NCBI GenBank assembly: GCA_037127255.1
Contig: JBANSL010000013.1
Location: 4,838,188-4,902,187 of the forward strand
Direction: 5' to 3'
DNA length: 64,000 nt
Origin: Persicaria tinctoria
Lineage: Eukaryota; Streptophyta; Magnoliopsida; Caryophyllales; Polygonaceae
The notes under the pieces were generated by a model that saw nothing but the letters and a program-made list of their open reading frames with translations, was not told where the DNA came from and searched no databases. The position numbers and the translations under genes were made by a program. Positions 1 to 11,831 of this stretch are shown piece by piece (positions within the stretch are counted from its first letter, which is position 1; each line of letters begins with the position of its first letter).

Positions 1-96
1 TGGAAAATCAGGTAGCCATTCATACCTGAGAAAAAACATATAATCAGATGGTTTACTGTTTTTCATTGATATTAATGCTGAATTTAATATATTTAG

Positions 97-352
97 GCCA
101 TTGAGGTAGTACGACAACGGTCCAAGTTCAAGGATGGTACTAGTAGTGCTACTGGGGAGAATCCACTTAAGCTTCAAATTGCAGAGGCAAAGTTGGATGA
201 TCTAAAGTCTAGGTTGAGGGCACTTGGTAAAGAGGCAAACGCAGCCATGTTGTCTGTTGAGACTCAGCAGCAGCGACGAACTGCAGACAACCTACTTGTG
301 ATGGTATTGACTCTTTCTTTAGCAATCAATTTTCTCCAGTTGCGCTTGCTGT

Positions 353-411
<59 letters not shown>

Positions 412-2007
412 CAATCTTATCTGCACAAACTCACAAAGTCATCATGTTTCTGCCAGAACAAACAATTAGTATGTTGTTATAATCTGGGTAAACACTTAAC
501 TATACAAAGCCAACATCAGCAAAAGTTAGCTGGTCACTTTGATCCTGGACCGAGCTTTTTTTTAAGAAAAAAAATTCTGGTCTTTGGTGTTTGGTTATCA
601 CTCATCAAGAAAATACAAATTCCCTTCAAATGTTTGAGACGTTACTCTTCACAATGTGCTTTACATGGGAACTGTCTTAGCATGTGAATAACTGCAAAAG
701 TGTTGAAAATGGGCTTTGGTTTTTGTATAATATTTTTTGTTTGGTTCAATTGAGGCTTATCATGTTTAAGTGTTTTTGTTTTGACTTCATATGGCCTTGA
801 TAAAATCCAAAAATTTTGGTTCCAGAAAAAAAAACACTTCTTTTGTAATGAACGTCTATATTGGATGAAGCAACTTGCAGGCCGAGGCTGAAAAATCTTA
901 CCATCAGAGCGTTCTCAATATTCTGGAGAATCTACTCGAAGAGGTTTGTATTGAACTCTCTCTTTCCCTCCGTTGCAAAAGGAAAAATCCGGAGAAGAGC
1001 AGACAGTAAAACACTAGTGATTTGTCCTTTTTTATGCCTCTAGTCTGAAATCTATAATAATGATGTACGTTTGTTACGTTGTTGATATTTTTGCTGGGAT
1101 GAACAGTTGTCTGGTTCATGTCAAATAGATGATATGCAGAGTGATTACCACGATCCTGAGGTAGATACATACTGTGAGTCGTCTAGTTATCGTGATCAGG
1201 GTTCAGATGATGAATCTCATTCATGCTTTGTTGCAAGAGTAAGTTTCATTGAAACTCAAAACCACATTATATCTTCACTTGAGCTATTTCTGTACAACTG
1301 TCACACTATATACTAGAATTGTATCAACATGAGTGTGGCCTCTCTACTAACTACTCTCGTGTACTGTCCTTGTTGTCGTCTTTGGCAGGTTATACACCCT
1401 TTTGATGCTCTAGAAGAAGGGGAACTCAGCCTCTCAGTGGACGACTTTGTTGCTGTCTATCAGGTACCTTCCTAAACCCCACACAAATCCTCTTCGTTAT
1501 CTATTGTCAATTTTGTTAACAAGGACCAGCGCCTACCATTTGGCTCCGATTTTTTTTATCAACATGAACGGAACCACCACTTAACCGCGCCTTTACAGCT
1601 TGTCCATGATAAAGTTTCACTTCACCATCACTTCTGGTAAAAGGTTAGAATGCGACTGTTGCTGATTTAGAAAGCCTCATCTACTATAGATAAACAGCTT
1701 CATTGGCTTTTTGGCATCTAATTATGAGATGTGGACTAGTTATCTCTTCACTGTTTCATCTGTGCTGTCTCCCACCTCCATTGATGACCCCACTCTAAAA
1801 CGATAATGTATCTTCGTCTGGGTTGATCGGGTCCTGTGTAGCTCATTTACAAGTCGGATAGTTCTAGTCTTCTAGATCATGTGGTAACTGAGCTTGGGGT
1901 TGTTTTCACCGCAGGTAAAGAAAGGTTGGTGCAAAGGTGAATGCAAGGGTGAGGTTGGGTGGTTTCCATCTGCTTATGTACAGAATGTGGAGACACCTAC
2001 TGAGTAA
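97..2007 (+). CDS. SH3 domain-containing protein (plant SH3P family), 3' part
   Basis: Plant SH3P proteins have an N-terminal BAR-like coiled coil and a C-terminal SH3 domain; they act at clathrin-coated vesicles, the cell plate and autophagosomes. Only the 3' end is here. Exons that join in frame are 97-303, 881-943, 1107-1238, 1389-1463 and 1915-2007 (stop TAA 2005-2007), each bounded by AG and GT. The first two encode the end of the helical domain (AEAEKSYHQS is typical). The third encodes an acidic Asp/Ser/Tyr-rich linker. The last two form the SH3 domain, with ALEEGELSLSVDD, the KKGWCKGE stretch and GWFPSAYV visible. The 5' exons lie outside the window. A long AT microsatellite sits in the intron after 303. 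The linker is short and differs from the Arabidopsis proteins as I remember them, so assignment to SH3P1, 2 or 3 rests mainly on gene order. Family assignment is firm. Confidence 0.88.
355..408. repeat. (AT)n microsatellite in SH3P intron
   Basis: An uninterrupted alternating AT run of about 54 bases lies inside the intron that follows the exon ending at 303. It is a likely length-variable marker and has no coding role. Confidence 0.95.
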
Positions 2008-2247
2008 GAATAAGCCAAAGGTGAAGGTGAAAAACTCCAGGTGAACTTGTACAGTAACTACAGTTACTAGGCTGGGAAGACTGAGGGGGTTAAAGTAAAA
2101 AAGAGTGCCAGTAATAATATATGCGTATAGTTCGGGAATGTATACGTATTGTACGGATCGATTTTCCGTCCTGTTTGACTGAATTCTTGAGTGAAAAATA
2201 CACCTTATTGTACACGATTTGTACTGCACATTTTTAGTCTTAAGACA

Positions 2248-2486
2248 TACTACCTCCGTTCCATAATACATGTCCTTTTACTTTTCAGCACGTTTTTTAA
2301 GGAGCGAAAAGCTCTATAAAATATTATTTTTTTAATTAATTTTTTAATATAATTTGATACTTGTTACTAATAAGTATCAAATTATATAAAAAAATTAATT
2401 AAAAAAATAATATTTTATAGAGTTTTCCGCTCCTTAAAAAACGTGTTGAAAATCAAAAGACCATGTATTATGGAACGGAGGGAGTA
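2248..2486. mobile_element. Stowaway-like MITE
   Basis: The element begins TACTACCTCCGTTCC and ends with the reverse complement GGAACGGAGGGAGTA. The terminal inverted repeats extend for about 25 bases and the flanking dinucleotide is TA on both sides, as for Tc1/mariner-derived Stowaway elements. The whole element is close to a perfect hairpin: the arms match through the ggagcg/cgctcc block to a centre near 2360. It lies just downstream of the SH3P stop codon, probably at or beyond the 3' UTR. It has no coding capacity. Confidence 0.9.
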
Positions 2487-3300
2487 CATTCATTTATTGG
2501 GGAGTTCTCTACATGGTCCAAAACTTTTTCAGTTTTCAGTACTTTTTTTTGCTTTTAAGTAATTTCAAAAATTATATTTGTATATACATAAAAAAAAAAA
2601 TAGATGGAAATATAATGTTTATAATTTTTCATCATTTATTTTGTAAAAATACACTAATAGTGGTTTAAAATATAAATATAATTTAATACGGAGTAGTAAT
2701 TTCTTTAATATAAATTTATAAACTAAATAATTAAATATTACACCAAATAATGGTATTCTCACATGTTGACAAAGTGTCACTATTTATTGTATAAAGCTTT
2801 TTGATTACTTATATAAAATGACCTATGGTGTAATTTTCAAACGCACTTTTCCAAAATCACCCCACTTTATGATTTTCACAAAACTTTGGGAAAATCATTA
2901 AAAAAAATCTCCCTTTATTTACATTTTTTGTCCTTAATTACATAAAATTGCTCTAAAACCTTGAAAGTTGAAAGGAAATTACATGTCTGCCCTACACGCC
3001 AGGAATTTCATCATTCACATGATCACATCTGCTACCAAAAGTACCCTCCACGGATATACCACTTCACGTTGGGCCTTTCGTTAAAGTGCAGGGGCAAAAG
3101 CGTCTTTACACAAGCAACCAGCTGAGCTCCACCAATGCAGTTACCCAAAAAGACCCCAGAGGTCAAATAATTCGGTGGCGTGGGCCCCGTTCCGGAATGG
3201 GCAAAGGAGATATCACGCCACTCCTTAATGGAAAGGGTAATATCGTAATTTCGCTGAGTTGAAATCCAAGCTGTCTCGCTAGACGGGAATCTAATCGTCG
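2487..3300. other. Intergenic DNA upstream of the FEI-type gene
   Basis: AT-rich up to about 2900, then more balanced up to the leader of the receptor kinase gene. No ORF or repeat of note was found. It probably holds the FEI promoter; no convincing TATA box could be fixed. Confidence 0.5.
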
Positions 3301-3319
3301 GTCACACGTATGGCACGTC

Positions 3320-4613
3320 AGCCTCGCACGTGCCGATCCATCCCACTCTCTCTCTACACTCTCTCATCTTTAAACTCCGACTTAAACCAAACAAAGCGCA
3401 TCTCTCTCTCTCATCACGTACAAACACTTCGCACAGTCGAAGCTTTCTCTCTCTACCGCCATCGCAATCCATCATCATCACCGTCGTCATTGTCGTCGCC
3501 TCCTTTCCAGCTTTCTCTGTCCTTTGCAATCACAAATCTCGCAGCTCTCTCTCTCTATTCCTCTCTGGAGGTGGTGTTGTTATCTTGATTACAGCTCAGC
3601 CAGCATCTTCTGCAATTTTTTTCGTTGTTTTCTCCCCCGTACTTCATCTGCTCGTCTGAGGTGCATGTTCTCTGAACCCTGCATCTCAGATCGAATCGAG
3701 GCGAATCTAAGGTGCGTTTGAATTTTGCTTCATGTTTTTGTTGTTGTCCTTCTAGCTCTGTTTGATTTGGTTGGGAGTTCGCGGCGATCTTGTAGTTTAA
3801 TTTGTTGTTTTGTGTTTTGTTTTAGGGCTCACATTGCTTTGATTGATTTTTTGTGTTGTTGAATTTAGCAAGTTTCTGCTACTTCCGTGAATTTTCACTG
3901 ACAGACGTGCTGGTTGCTGTTGTATAAGGAGACGGGGTTGAGGGAGAGGATTTGGAGCTTCAAAGAATGGAGTGATATGCTTAATTTTCTAGTGAAATGG
4001 AGAACCTAGCTTGAAATACTTTGTTTCAATTCCAAAAGTACTTGCAATATCTGAAGGTTGGATGATGTGGGGCCTCCTTTTAGGATTTCACTTTTCTCAG
4101 ATGTAATTGCAAATGCAAGCTCAGCGGGTGGGAGTGGTGTTATTCATGTTTAATGGAGGTGTGCAGAACTTGTTTGATTTGGTATGCATTTGACATGCTT
4201 ATGGCTACAGGCTAAAGACTGAGTTAAGAAAACAAATAGGTATCACTTGTTTAGTTGTATGTGGATGGGAGAGAACAGACTCAACAGAGCCATATATTAC
4301 TTCGTTTGAGACTCGTTATTTGTGTATAAAACTCCCTTCTAGTCTTGGCAGTTTGTAAGCATTTGATGAACCTCTGCCATCTGAACTTAGTAATGCTAGT
4401 CACTCAGTGTTTAGGACTTTAGGGAACTGAAATACTGCATCGATCCATAATCCTACATTGTATTTTGTTGATACTTTTACCATGAGTACTATTCTTTACT
4501 TGCAGCTGCTAATGGAAGTAATTACAAGATGGACATTTTTAGAAAGAAAGGCCACTAGACGATGGTGTATCAGATGATTTTCTGTGATCATATCATGCTT
4601 TGTTTCTGCTGCC
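3320..4613 (+). promoter_or_regulatory. 5' leader of the FEI-type kinase gene, with intron and uORFs
   Basis: The stretch from about 3320 to 3711 is rich in CT runs, as plant 5' UTRs often are, and ends AAG followed by a GTGCGT donor at 3712. A good acceptor (TTTACTTGCAG) ends at 4505. I therefore infer a leader intron at 3712-4505 and a second leader exon at 4506-4613. That exon has three upstream ATGs: uORF1 4512-4577, uORF2 4529-4558 and uORF3 4562-4702. The last overlaps the main ATG at 4614 in another frame. Small open frames in 3310-3721 are leader shadows. The transcription start is not fixed. Confidence 0.6.
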
Positions 4614-7600
4614 ATGGGAACTACTCAACTAAATCTTGGAGGACCATGCATTATCTTGTCTTTGGTGGTGTACATTCTTCTCATCAATTGCAAAGCTCTT
4701 AGCCCTGATGGTATGGAATTCTTTCTTGCTAACAACATGCAAGTGGCATTTGTGTTTAGCATCTTTTTTTTGCATTGATTCATTCCTATATAGAGTATTG
4801 TTTCATCTCAACAAATGCATACATGGCTGATTATGTGGATTAAGACCTTGGTCTATACTCTATCTCCTAGTCACGCGGTACATTTTATATCATGTCAGTG
4901 ACAGTTGTCCTTTACCCAGTGTGAGGATAGCTTCTGAAATGGCGTTCATGAGTTTTTTCTGCTATCTCACTTCTAGTGAACATTTGATTTGTCTTCACAG
5001 GCGAGGCACTTGTAAGTTTTAGGACATCAGTTATTAGCTCAGATGGTATCCTTCTTCAGTGGAGACCTGAGGATCCAGATCCGTGCATGTGGAAAGGAGT
5101 AACATGCGATCCAAAATCAAAGAGAGTTATTTATTTGTAAGCACTTAAATGAATGCCAGCCTTTTTTCTCTTTCTATTTTCTCTTTCTTTTGTATATAAA
5201 TTTGATACTACTACAATTTATAGGTATTTATCATTGAGGATATTTATTTCCAAGAATTTATTATCTTAATCATCTTGTTGATTATAAAATATTATTTCAG
5301 TGTAACTTAGGAGATTAAGTTTTTTTAGAATATTATCTTTTTGAGATTTTATTTAGTTGTATAAAACTTCCATCTATGTTTTAGTTTTTTTATTCATAAT
5401 TGTTTTTGTTAACTAGTTTCTATGGATGGGCAGTATTGGCCATTTGTTAAGTTTTGTTTGATTATTATTAATTTGAGATTTAATAGAACATTTACATTTC
5501 TTCATCCTCTCTTTTCCTTTTTGTTTCCCTTTGTTTCCAAGTTCAAACGGTTCTTCTAAATTGGTATCATTCTTTATATTTTGTCTCATCTTTATATTGT
5601 TCAATGTTTTGACCTATATCTGTAAGTTACTAGCCTCTTCACAAGCACCTTAGTATTGTTTTTGTTTTTAATTGACAACACACTCATCCATGGTTGTTGT
5701 GACCATTAAATGAATGTAAAAAGAACAATGAAATGATAAGAATCTATTTGTATTATCAAAAAAGCTGCCCATTTTAGAAGGCAAGTGTTGCTGGTGGCTT
5801 GTGATATCACTGCAGAATGTAGCATCATTAACCTTTAGCTGGTATGCCAGCAATTAACATGTTCTTGATTTCTCTTATTTTAGGAGTCTTGCTAATCATA
5901 AACTGAGTGGATCAATACCTCCTGACCTGGGAAAGCTTGATCAGTTGGAGATTTTGTATGTAGCACTTCATGTTTTCCTATATTTGTCACACGTGCATTT
6001 TTTGTTGTTGTTGATATTTGCTGTTTTCTCTACCCAGAGCACTTCATAACAACAATTTCTATGGAAATATCCCCTCTGAACTTGGGAACTGTACAGCGCT
6101 GCGAGCTCTGTAAGTTTTATCTTATCTTTGTCTATACATATCTTCTTGTTGCTGAAGAGGCCATCGGGCCATGTAGGGCAATAGGGGTGAGTCAATAATT
6201 GCTTGGGGCATGAGGCAAAGATCTCGAGAACCCCCTTGGCTGTCACACACTATTGCTTGGGGCAATAGGGGTGAGTCGGTAATTTAAGTTTTGGAGCCTT
6301 ATGGCAATTTGCTGCACTTGTTTTGGATGTTTAACGTGCTTCCAGAGCCACTATGCTGTCACACGCTGATAAAACAAATAAAGCTTCTATTAACTATGTT
6401 ATAGTCATTCTTTTAATTGGAGGTGGCTAAAGTTTGTAAATGTACCACAGAAAATTGCAGGGTAATTATTTAAGTGGACCGATTCCTAGTGAGTTGGGGA
6501 ACCTTATTGCATTACAACATCTGTAAGTTCTGCTTCTTGATCCATTCTTTATGTTTAGATGTTTGATGCTTCAGCTTCAAGTCTCTATTTTTATAGCTAT
6601 CCCTATAAGAAGTTGTGACAGGTTTGATTCTTTTATAAGTTTCATGGACCTCATCACTACCCCTCAAAATATTTCAAAACATAATACTATAAAAGATGAT
6701 TTTTGTTCTTGCTCAAGCATGTTATTACACAATGTTAATTTGCTAAAGAAAGTAACATTCAAGCCAACCTAAAAAAAGAAAGTAACATTCAAAATGTAGT
6801 ATACATCATTGCCAAAATTGCTGCCTGCTATCAGCATGTAGGTAAATGGCAACTCACTAGTGTCAGGAAATAGTGAATTGCACTTGCACTTAAACTTTTT
6901 GTATAGAACATTTTGATGAAAATGGAATAATTTGCTAGTGTGTGTTGTTTAGCATTTTAAATGAGTTCTTAGTCAGCAACTTACCGCGTATGTTAGATCA
7001 TTAATTCAAGGAACATTTTAAATGAGTTTTTGCTTTGCATTTCCTTTGGCCATGATTTATTTTTGTTTGTGTTTCCAATGGTTTTGAAGTTCCAAATCTT
7101 TGGCAGTGACCTTTCAAGCAACTCTCTTAGTGGATCTATTCCTTCAACACTGGATCAGTTAAGCAAGCTTATTACACTGTAAGTATCTAAAATGAAATTT
7201 TAGATCTCTTTTTATATTACTAAAAGTCTAATTGATTGTTTGGGATCATGTTTGTAAACTTTCTGAAGCAATGTGTCATCAAATTTCCTGGTTGGACCAA
7301 TACCATCAGAGGGCAAGCTGCTGAACTTTCCTGAAGACTGGTGTGTCTTGTGTTTCTATACTTCTGTTTTGCATACTGTCTCTCTTTTTACACCATATAA
7401 TAACTTGATGGTGATTGTAAATATCCTCGCTGTTTTCTTAGTTTGAGGTGTCAAGTCACTATCATGCAACGGACATTTTGTGCAATAACCGATGTGGGAC
7501 AACCACATTCCAACATGCAATATAGGCTGATCAGTTAACCTTAATCTTGACCTTCTAGTAAATTGCAAGCCTCTTGCTGTCTTACATTTGGTTCTTTCCC

Positions 7601-10600
7601 TTATGAGCCAATTGGAATCCATAAGCAAATTTATTATTGACATATTTAGAGGCAAAGCCCGGTGGTTCTGTATATGCACTGCTTGAATCTGTGGTCATGC
7701 TTTATTGCTGGTTAATGAAATTCTATTAGATGCTCTGAGATTAACAGGTAAATATGACTTAAAAAATAATCATATTTTGTTTTTGCTGGGCAGCTTTGTT
7801 GGAAATCGTGATTTATGCGGGAAACAAATCAGCAAGGCATGCCAAGATGGTGGTGGTGGAAGTGGGGAAAACTCAACTTCAGGTACACTTATTTTGTACA
7901 GAAAATTATATGGGCTTGTTGTTTTAAAACTTTTGATGCATGTATCTGAAGATTTAACTTTCCCCCCACTGGGCACAAGAAAGTTGTATGTACTTGAAAG
8001 GACCAATACTATGTTTGCTTGGAAATTATCTTGAATGAATGTGGATTGTGGAATTTGTATACTGATATTCATTTGATGTCGGCCATTTTTTTTTAGCACA
8101 AAGCCAAAATGGGAAGAACAAAAACTCAGGCAAACTTCTGATCAGTGCTTCTGCAACAATCGGTGCCTTGCTCCTGGTAGCTCTTATGTGTTTCTGGGGT
8201 TGCTTTCTGTATAAAAAACTTGGTAAACATGATAGCAGAAGCCTTGCAATGGATGTTTGTGGAGGTGATGTCAATTTATCTGAATTTATCTGTCTTCTTG
8301 ATGTATTCTTGGTATGTTTTTAGAGTTTTGTTTACATGATTCTAATGACTTTCATTATGCAGGTGCATCAATTGTTATGTTTCATGGAGATCTACCATAC
8401 GCCACAAAGGATATTATCAAAAAACTGGAAACTTTGAACGAGGAGCACATAATAGGATCTGGTGGATTTGGGACTGTGTACAAGCTAGCAATGGATGATG
8501 GGAATGTTTTTGCATTGAAAAGAATTGTAAAGTTGAATGATGGTTTTGATCGTTTCTTTGAGAGGGAGCTTGAAATCCTTGGGAGCATCAAGCATAGGTA
8601 TCTTGTGAATCTAAGAGGATATTGCAATTCTCCTACGTCAAAGTTATTAATCTACGATTTTCTGCCTGGTGGTAGCTTGGATGAAGCTCTTCACGGTGAG
8701 ATTAATTTTTCTCGTAAGCATTGCATGTTATTATATTTCACAATATGTTCAGCTCTGTCCAAGAGTTTCTACTATCTAGAATTATGATCTTATCTTCAAG
8801 ATATTATTGATTCTGTAAATATTATACTGGAATTATCTGCATTAATGATACTTTGAATCACCATATTTGCTAATTATACGATTTTCTGCCCTTTATAAAT
8901 TAGGTCTGGATAATCCTCGTATGGAAATAGAGTTGCTGCTGAAGTTCAATTCTTGTTCTTGTTCTCTTATTTCAGATTTATTTACGTTAAACCACCCATA
9001 AATCGTAATCATTTGCTGCCAAGCATGTGGCTGATGAGGCGTGTTATTTTTCCACTATCTTTTGTTTGATTATGTGGGCATCTATTATTGCGCTTCTAAA
9101 GCAACATTTGATGCCAAGATTTGGCTCTTCTAAAAATGGTTTAATGATTATGATATGTGCTATGTACAGAGAGAGCTGAACAAATAGATTGGGATGCACG
9201 CTTGAATATTATAATGGGTGCAGCAAAAGGGTTGGCCTACTTGCATCATGATTGCTCCCCTCGGATTATACACCGTGACATAAAATCAAGCAACATTTTG
9301 CTTGATGGGAACTTGGAGGCCCGTGTTTCTGATTTTGGACTGGCGAAACTGTTAGGGGATGAGGAGTCACACATCACCACTATCGTTGCTGGAACATTTG
9401 GTTATCTTGCACCAGGTGAGTGTGCTATACTGTTCTTACAGCTGTGCTTGGCAAAATCAAAGCCCTCAAGTAGCTGCAGTAGTCGCTCATTCATTGAAAT
9501 AATTCCACTTGGAAGAAATAGTAGCTTAGTAAAATTAAACCTGCCTCCCTCATACTCTCTTATGGCCTATGAGTGTAGAACATTCTTCTCGATTGTCTTA
9601 GTGTTAAGTTGTCCAACTAAAATGTCTTTGCGGTGTCTAGACACTCTGGTTTTAATTTGTTAGTCAGCTATGGACATATACAGACTATAAACATGGAATA
9701 GATTTCGGAAATTGAGTTTACCCTTTCCAGTCCAACTCCAGAGATTGAGTAAATTAGGAGGCTGGTGTTAACTTTGCCCAATTCAAGCGCAAATCAACCA
9801 AAAATGTAGAACACAGAATCAAGGAAGAAGATGAAGAATGGGAGCCCTTGATTGGGTTGTCTCCCCAATTCGTTGGAGAACCAGAAAATGTGTCTAGTCT
9901 TTGGTTTTAATTTGCTAGTCCTGTTGACTGTTGGTGTTCTGCTATTGTGTGCAACAACAACAACATCCCTGTGTATCCCGCGATTAAGCAGGGTCTGGAG
10001 GTCAAGATGTACGCACTCTTTGATGTGTAGCTCGTCTAGAACTCAAAATCATTTTCATAGAGAATTTGCATATTTCATCTTCTGTTCATCTTTAAGTGAT
10101 CGATCTTGGAAGCAACAGCATATTGTCATTATTATATATACAGGCATGTTGAAATATTAGGATCACTAATCACTATACTTACTGTTCAGAATACATGCAA
10201 AGTGGGAGGGCAACAGAAAAGACAGATGTTTATAGCTTTGGGGTTCTCATCCTCGAAGTGTTAAGTGGGAAGCGTCCAACAGATGCATCATTCATTGAGA
10301 AGGGTCTGAATATTGTAGGCTGGGTACGTTTTGCCATTATTAGAATTCAATGCATCGTTTCGTTTTGTTCTTGTACACTTGTTTGTGAGAGCTTGATGCG
10401 CTTCATTAGAATAACTCCATGTTATATGGTTGAATATTCGTTAACGGAACTGATTGTTTTCACCCCTTCTGGCTATAGCTAAACTTCCTAGCAACAGAGA
10501 ATCGGCAGAGGGAGATTCTTGATCAGCATTGTGAAGGAGTACAAATGGAAAGTCTTGACGCCATACTTGCCGTGGCAACACAGTGTGTCTCAGCTCCTGA

Positions 10601-10712
10601 GGACCGACCCACCATGCACAGGGTGGTCCAGATTCTAGAGTCCGAGGTGATGACCCCATGCCCAAGCGACTTCTATGATTCAAATTCCGATGATTGGGCT
10701 ACTTTAAGATGA
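4614..10712 (+). CDS. FEI1: LRR receptor-like Ser/Thr kinase, FEI1/FEI2 type
   Basis: Plasma-membrane receptor kinase; FEI proteins act in cell-wall synthesis and cell elongation through the SOS5/ACC synthase route in Arabidopsis. Exons: 4614-4710, 5001-5136, 5884-5955, 6038-6109, 6451-6522, 7107-7178, 7269-7340, 7794-7882, 8097-8264, 8363-8695, 9170-9415, 10190-10323, 10479-10712. They join to 1797 nt (598 aa), close to the family's roughly 590. Visible in order: signal peptide (residues 1-27), LRR N-cap with WRPEDPDPC, five consecutive 72-nt exons each coding one 24-residue LRR unit, a transmembrane segment (about 241-266), then a kinase with GSGGFG loop, FALKR lysine, HRDIKSSN and DFG. The C-terminus has PCPSDFYDS, a family hallmark. 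The start is the first ATG giving the signal peptide. A Cys (TGC, split over exons 7/8) stands where Arabidopsis FEI has Ser as I recall. FEI1 versus FEI2 is chosen by gene order only. Confidence 0.95.
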
Positions 10713-11831
10713 AGAAGATCTGGTTACTGGATGCCGGATGCTGTCCTTCAATTTACAACCTCCTCATTGGCAGAACTGAGCCGGGGTTCTGCTGATCACC
10801 AGAAACCAAACCCTTCCACAACCTGTGGCCGATTCTCGTTCCTATGGATGGGAAACTCAGCTTAGATTTCATCATTCACCGATTCGTTCCAGTGCCTGTT
10901 CTATATTTGTTGTTTCTAGCGTACCATGGTATCCATTTTATCTCCCACCACCTAGCTTTTGGTTCTTTTTTGGGGAGGGGGCAACTATCTTGTTCTTTTT
11001 TTCGTCAAGGAAGTGTATATACTGCTTGTTGTAAATTTGAGAGAGAATGCTCCGACGAATAAGCAGAGCACCCATCATCTTTGTAAAGTGAAAAGGAGGC
11101 ACCCATTCATCCTCAGTTGCTCCCATGGATCTCTATCGTTTGATTTCGCTATCGCCGCAATCATCATTAGACTGCCGGATCCCTAGCGAGCTTTGGTTCA
11201 GGACAACAATGGTAAGATGATTCTTAGCTTTACGCGTTGTTTACTGAATCTGTTTTTGTTGAATTCTTCAGGTGTTGAGATTTCTTATAAGCAACTGGAA
11301 TTTACTTGCATTTTCATACCTCATAATCAGCAATTGCATTGGCTTATTATACTTGCTTTTTCCTAATTCAAGAGGAAGAGGCACTATATCATACTCACTG
11401 GGGAAACTTGCTGTCCTTGATTATTTCTCTTAATCATGAAATCTCAATTGAGAATACAAATTTAATGATTAATTTAGTGCACACAGTGTTGGGATAAAAT
11501 ATCATCCAACATTGGTTGAAATGGGAAAAAGATTACAAAATATAAGGAAGGTGCATACTTGCCGAGGAGACTTCGTAACGCTTTTGAAAGGAGAGAAACT
11601 GCACTTATCCTTTTGGGTTCGAAGGGCCGATCCTGACCTTATAACCAAAAACAATATAAATCCGACACGAATGGGGTTTCTCGGAATTTCACACACCGTT
11701 TTGACAAACTAGATAGATAATATTCTTCGAATTTGCATTATCTGAACTGCAGTTAAATCATGAATTGCTCAAACTTGGTTCAGCAATTCCTGCTACGAAT
11801 ATTGAAGGGAACCACAGCAGAAGAATTAAGA
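10713..11831. other. FEI 3' UTR and intergenic DNA
   Basis: About 300 bases after the stop are probably 3' UTR. At 11195-11215 there is a leader-like sequence ending ACAACAATG followed at once by GTAAGATG, and an acceptor TTCTTCAG at 11265-11272. This would give a short reading frame of about 54 codons ending at 11432 with no recognisable family. The stretch 11490-11712 (TGTTGGGATAAAATATC onward) resembles transposon or LTR DNA but could not be classified. The 3' UTR of the minus-strand gene ending at 11832 should also fall here. Confidence 0.4.

Noticed and set aside
193..687. 164-codon frame with a long Tyr-Ile run
   Set aside because: It reads through an SH3P exon into the AT microsatellite of the next intron.
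3302..3721. Overlapping frames on both strands
   Set aside because: They lie in the CT-rich leader of the FEI-type gene; low complexity explains them.
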